A stretch of 64,000 nt of DNA from Streptomyces sp. Je 1-79 (GTDB taxonomy: Bacteria; Actinomycetota; Actinomycetes; Streptomycetales; Streptomycetaceae). Position numbers and translations under genes: made by a program. The stretch's first letter is position 1, and every line of letters starts with the position of its first letter. Location of the stretch: the NCBI RefSeq assembly GCF_025195125.1, contig NZ_JAMGSL010000004.1, positions 372,001-436,000 on the forward strand, given 5' to 3'. This document shows, in pieces, positions 63,694-64,000 of this stretch. The notes under the pieces are model-generated. The model did no database searches. It saw nothing but the letters and a program-made list of their open reading frames with translations, and was not told the DNA's origin.

Positions 63694-64000
63694 TCAGTGC
63701 CGGACGTTCCAGTGCCCCACCAGATCGCGGTAGAGAGCCGACCGTACGAGCAGGTCCTCGTGCGTGCCGCACTGGACGCGGGTGCCGTCGAGGACGAGGA
63801 TCCGGTCCGCGCGCAACGCCGACGACAGCCGGTGGGCGACGACGACCAACGTCCCGGGCCGGGCGCGCAGGGCGTGTTCGGCGGTGGCCTCCGCGACGGG
63901 GTCCACGTGACAGGTCGCCTCGTCGAGCAGCAGCAGCGGGGCCGGGGACAGGTGGGCGCGCGCGAGGGCGACCAGCTGCCGTTCGCCGAGGGACAGGGCC
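63694..64000 (-). CDS. ABC transporter ATPase, C-terminal part (partial)
   Basis: Reading from the right edge: SLGERQLVALARAHLSPAPL (signature and Walker B region), LLLLDEATCHVDP, VVVAHRLSSALRADRILVLD (H-loop), stop at 63694. A type I exporter (TMD-NBD fusion or separate NBD); its N-terminus is outside the window. Next to a RamR-like regulator, it may be a RamA/B-type lanthipeptide exporter. Confidence 0.85.
   Translation of the reverse strand, partial: ALSLGERQLVALARAHLSPAPLLLLDEATCHVDPVAEATAEHALRARPGTLVVVAHRLSSALRADRILVLDGTRVQCGTHEDLLVRSALYRDLVGHWNVRH

Overview
The window is chromosomal DNA of a Streptomyces or a very close actinomycete. GC is very high, third codon positions are almost all G or C, GTG starts and 4-base ATGA/GTGA overlaps are common, and the gene families are typical of the genus (LAL-type LuxR regulators, DUF5988, DUF4235, SpoIIE/HATPase fusions, split LigD/Ku, LCP proteins). 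No plasmid or phage backbone is visible; the only mobile DNA is one IS5-like element, a MITE-like element and an isolated IS end.

Layout. 1-5.7 kb: a LuxR-type regulator, a hypothetical gene, an atypical tRNA(CCA), and a VWA/zincin + double-AAA ATPase pair. 5.9-6.9 kb: a secreted cutinase whose key residues register with the PET-degrading Thermobifida cutinases. 7-15 kb: a large LAL regulator, an SDR-fold protein with zinc ribbon coupled to a leucine-rich-repeat protein, two more atypical tRNAs with the same D-arm, a membrane-anchored ABM protein and a ROK regulator. 15.2-17.5 kb: a MacB-like ABC permease/ATPase pair.

17.5-37 kb is a surface glycopolymer locus: CDP-alcohol phosphotransferase, TagD-like cytidylyltransferase, two GT4 glycosyltransferases, a Wzz protein fused to a dead BY-kinase domain, flippase (Wzx-like), polymerase (Wzy-like), WcaF-like acetyltransferase, GDP-fucose synthesis (gmd/fcl), initiating phosphoglycosyltransferase, an LCP ligase, a GH71 alpha-1,3-glucanase and a large secreted propeller/LamG/DNRLRE protein. 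Together they can build, flip, polymerise and attach a fucose-containing polymer. ManB/ManC are not in the window.

37-50 kb is housekeeping and stress: DUF350, DoxX, a NAGPA-type secreted protein, an NHEJ set (LigD phosphoesterase and polymerase as separate genes, then Ku), NADP-type glutamate dehydrogenase, a GAF-SpoIIE-HATPase regulator, and a three-gene membrane operon behind a promoter matching the Streptomyces SigB consensus.

50.4-53.3 kb is the most unusual module: an EspC/WXG-like protein with a YxxxD export motif, a large protein with a C-terminal papain/calpain-like cysteine peptidase (Cys-His-Asn), a lipoprotein resembling chagasin (I42) cysteine-peptidase inhibitors, and an unknown small protein. 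I read it as a possible type VII-linked peptidase effector with its own inhibitor. Directly downstream, 53.4-57.4 kb is a decay zone: the remnant of an ABC-3C-like conflict system (truncated middle component and broken DUF3732 ATPase) split by a 1.5 kb IS5-like element that carries a passenger gene, then a doubly frameshifted gene and an orphan IS end.

57.4-64 kb holds lipoprotein, PAP2/BrkB membrane genes, an ATP-grasp protein, an atypical response regulator and the C-terminus of an ABC exporter. The last two could be the edge of a SapB-type (ram/amf) lanthipeptide cluster that continues beyond the window.
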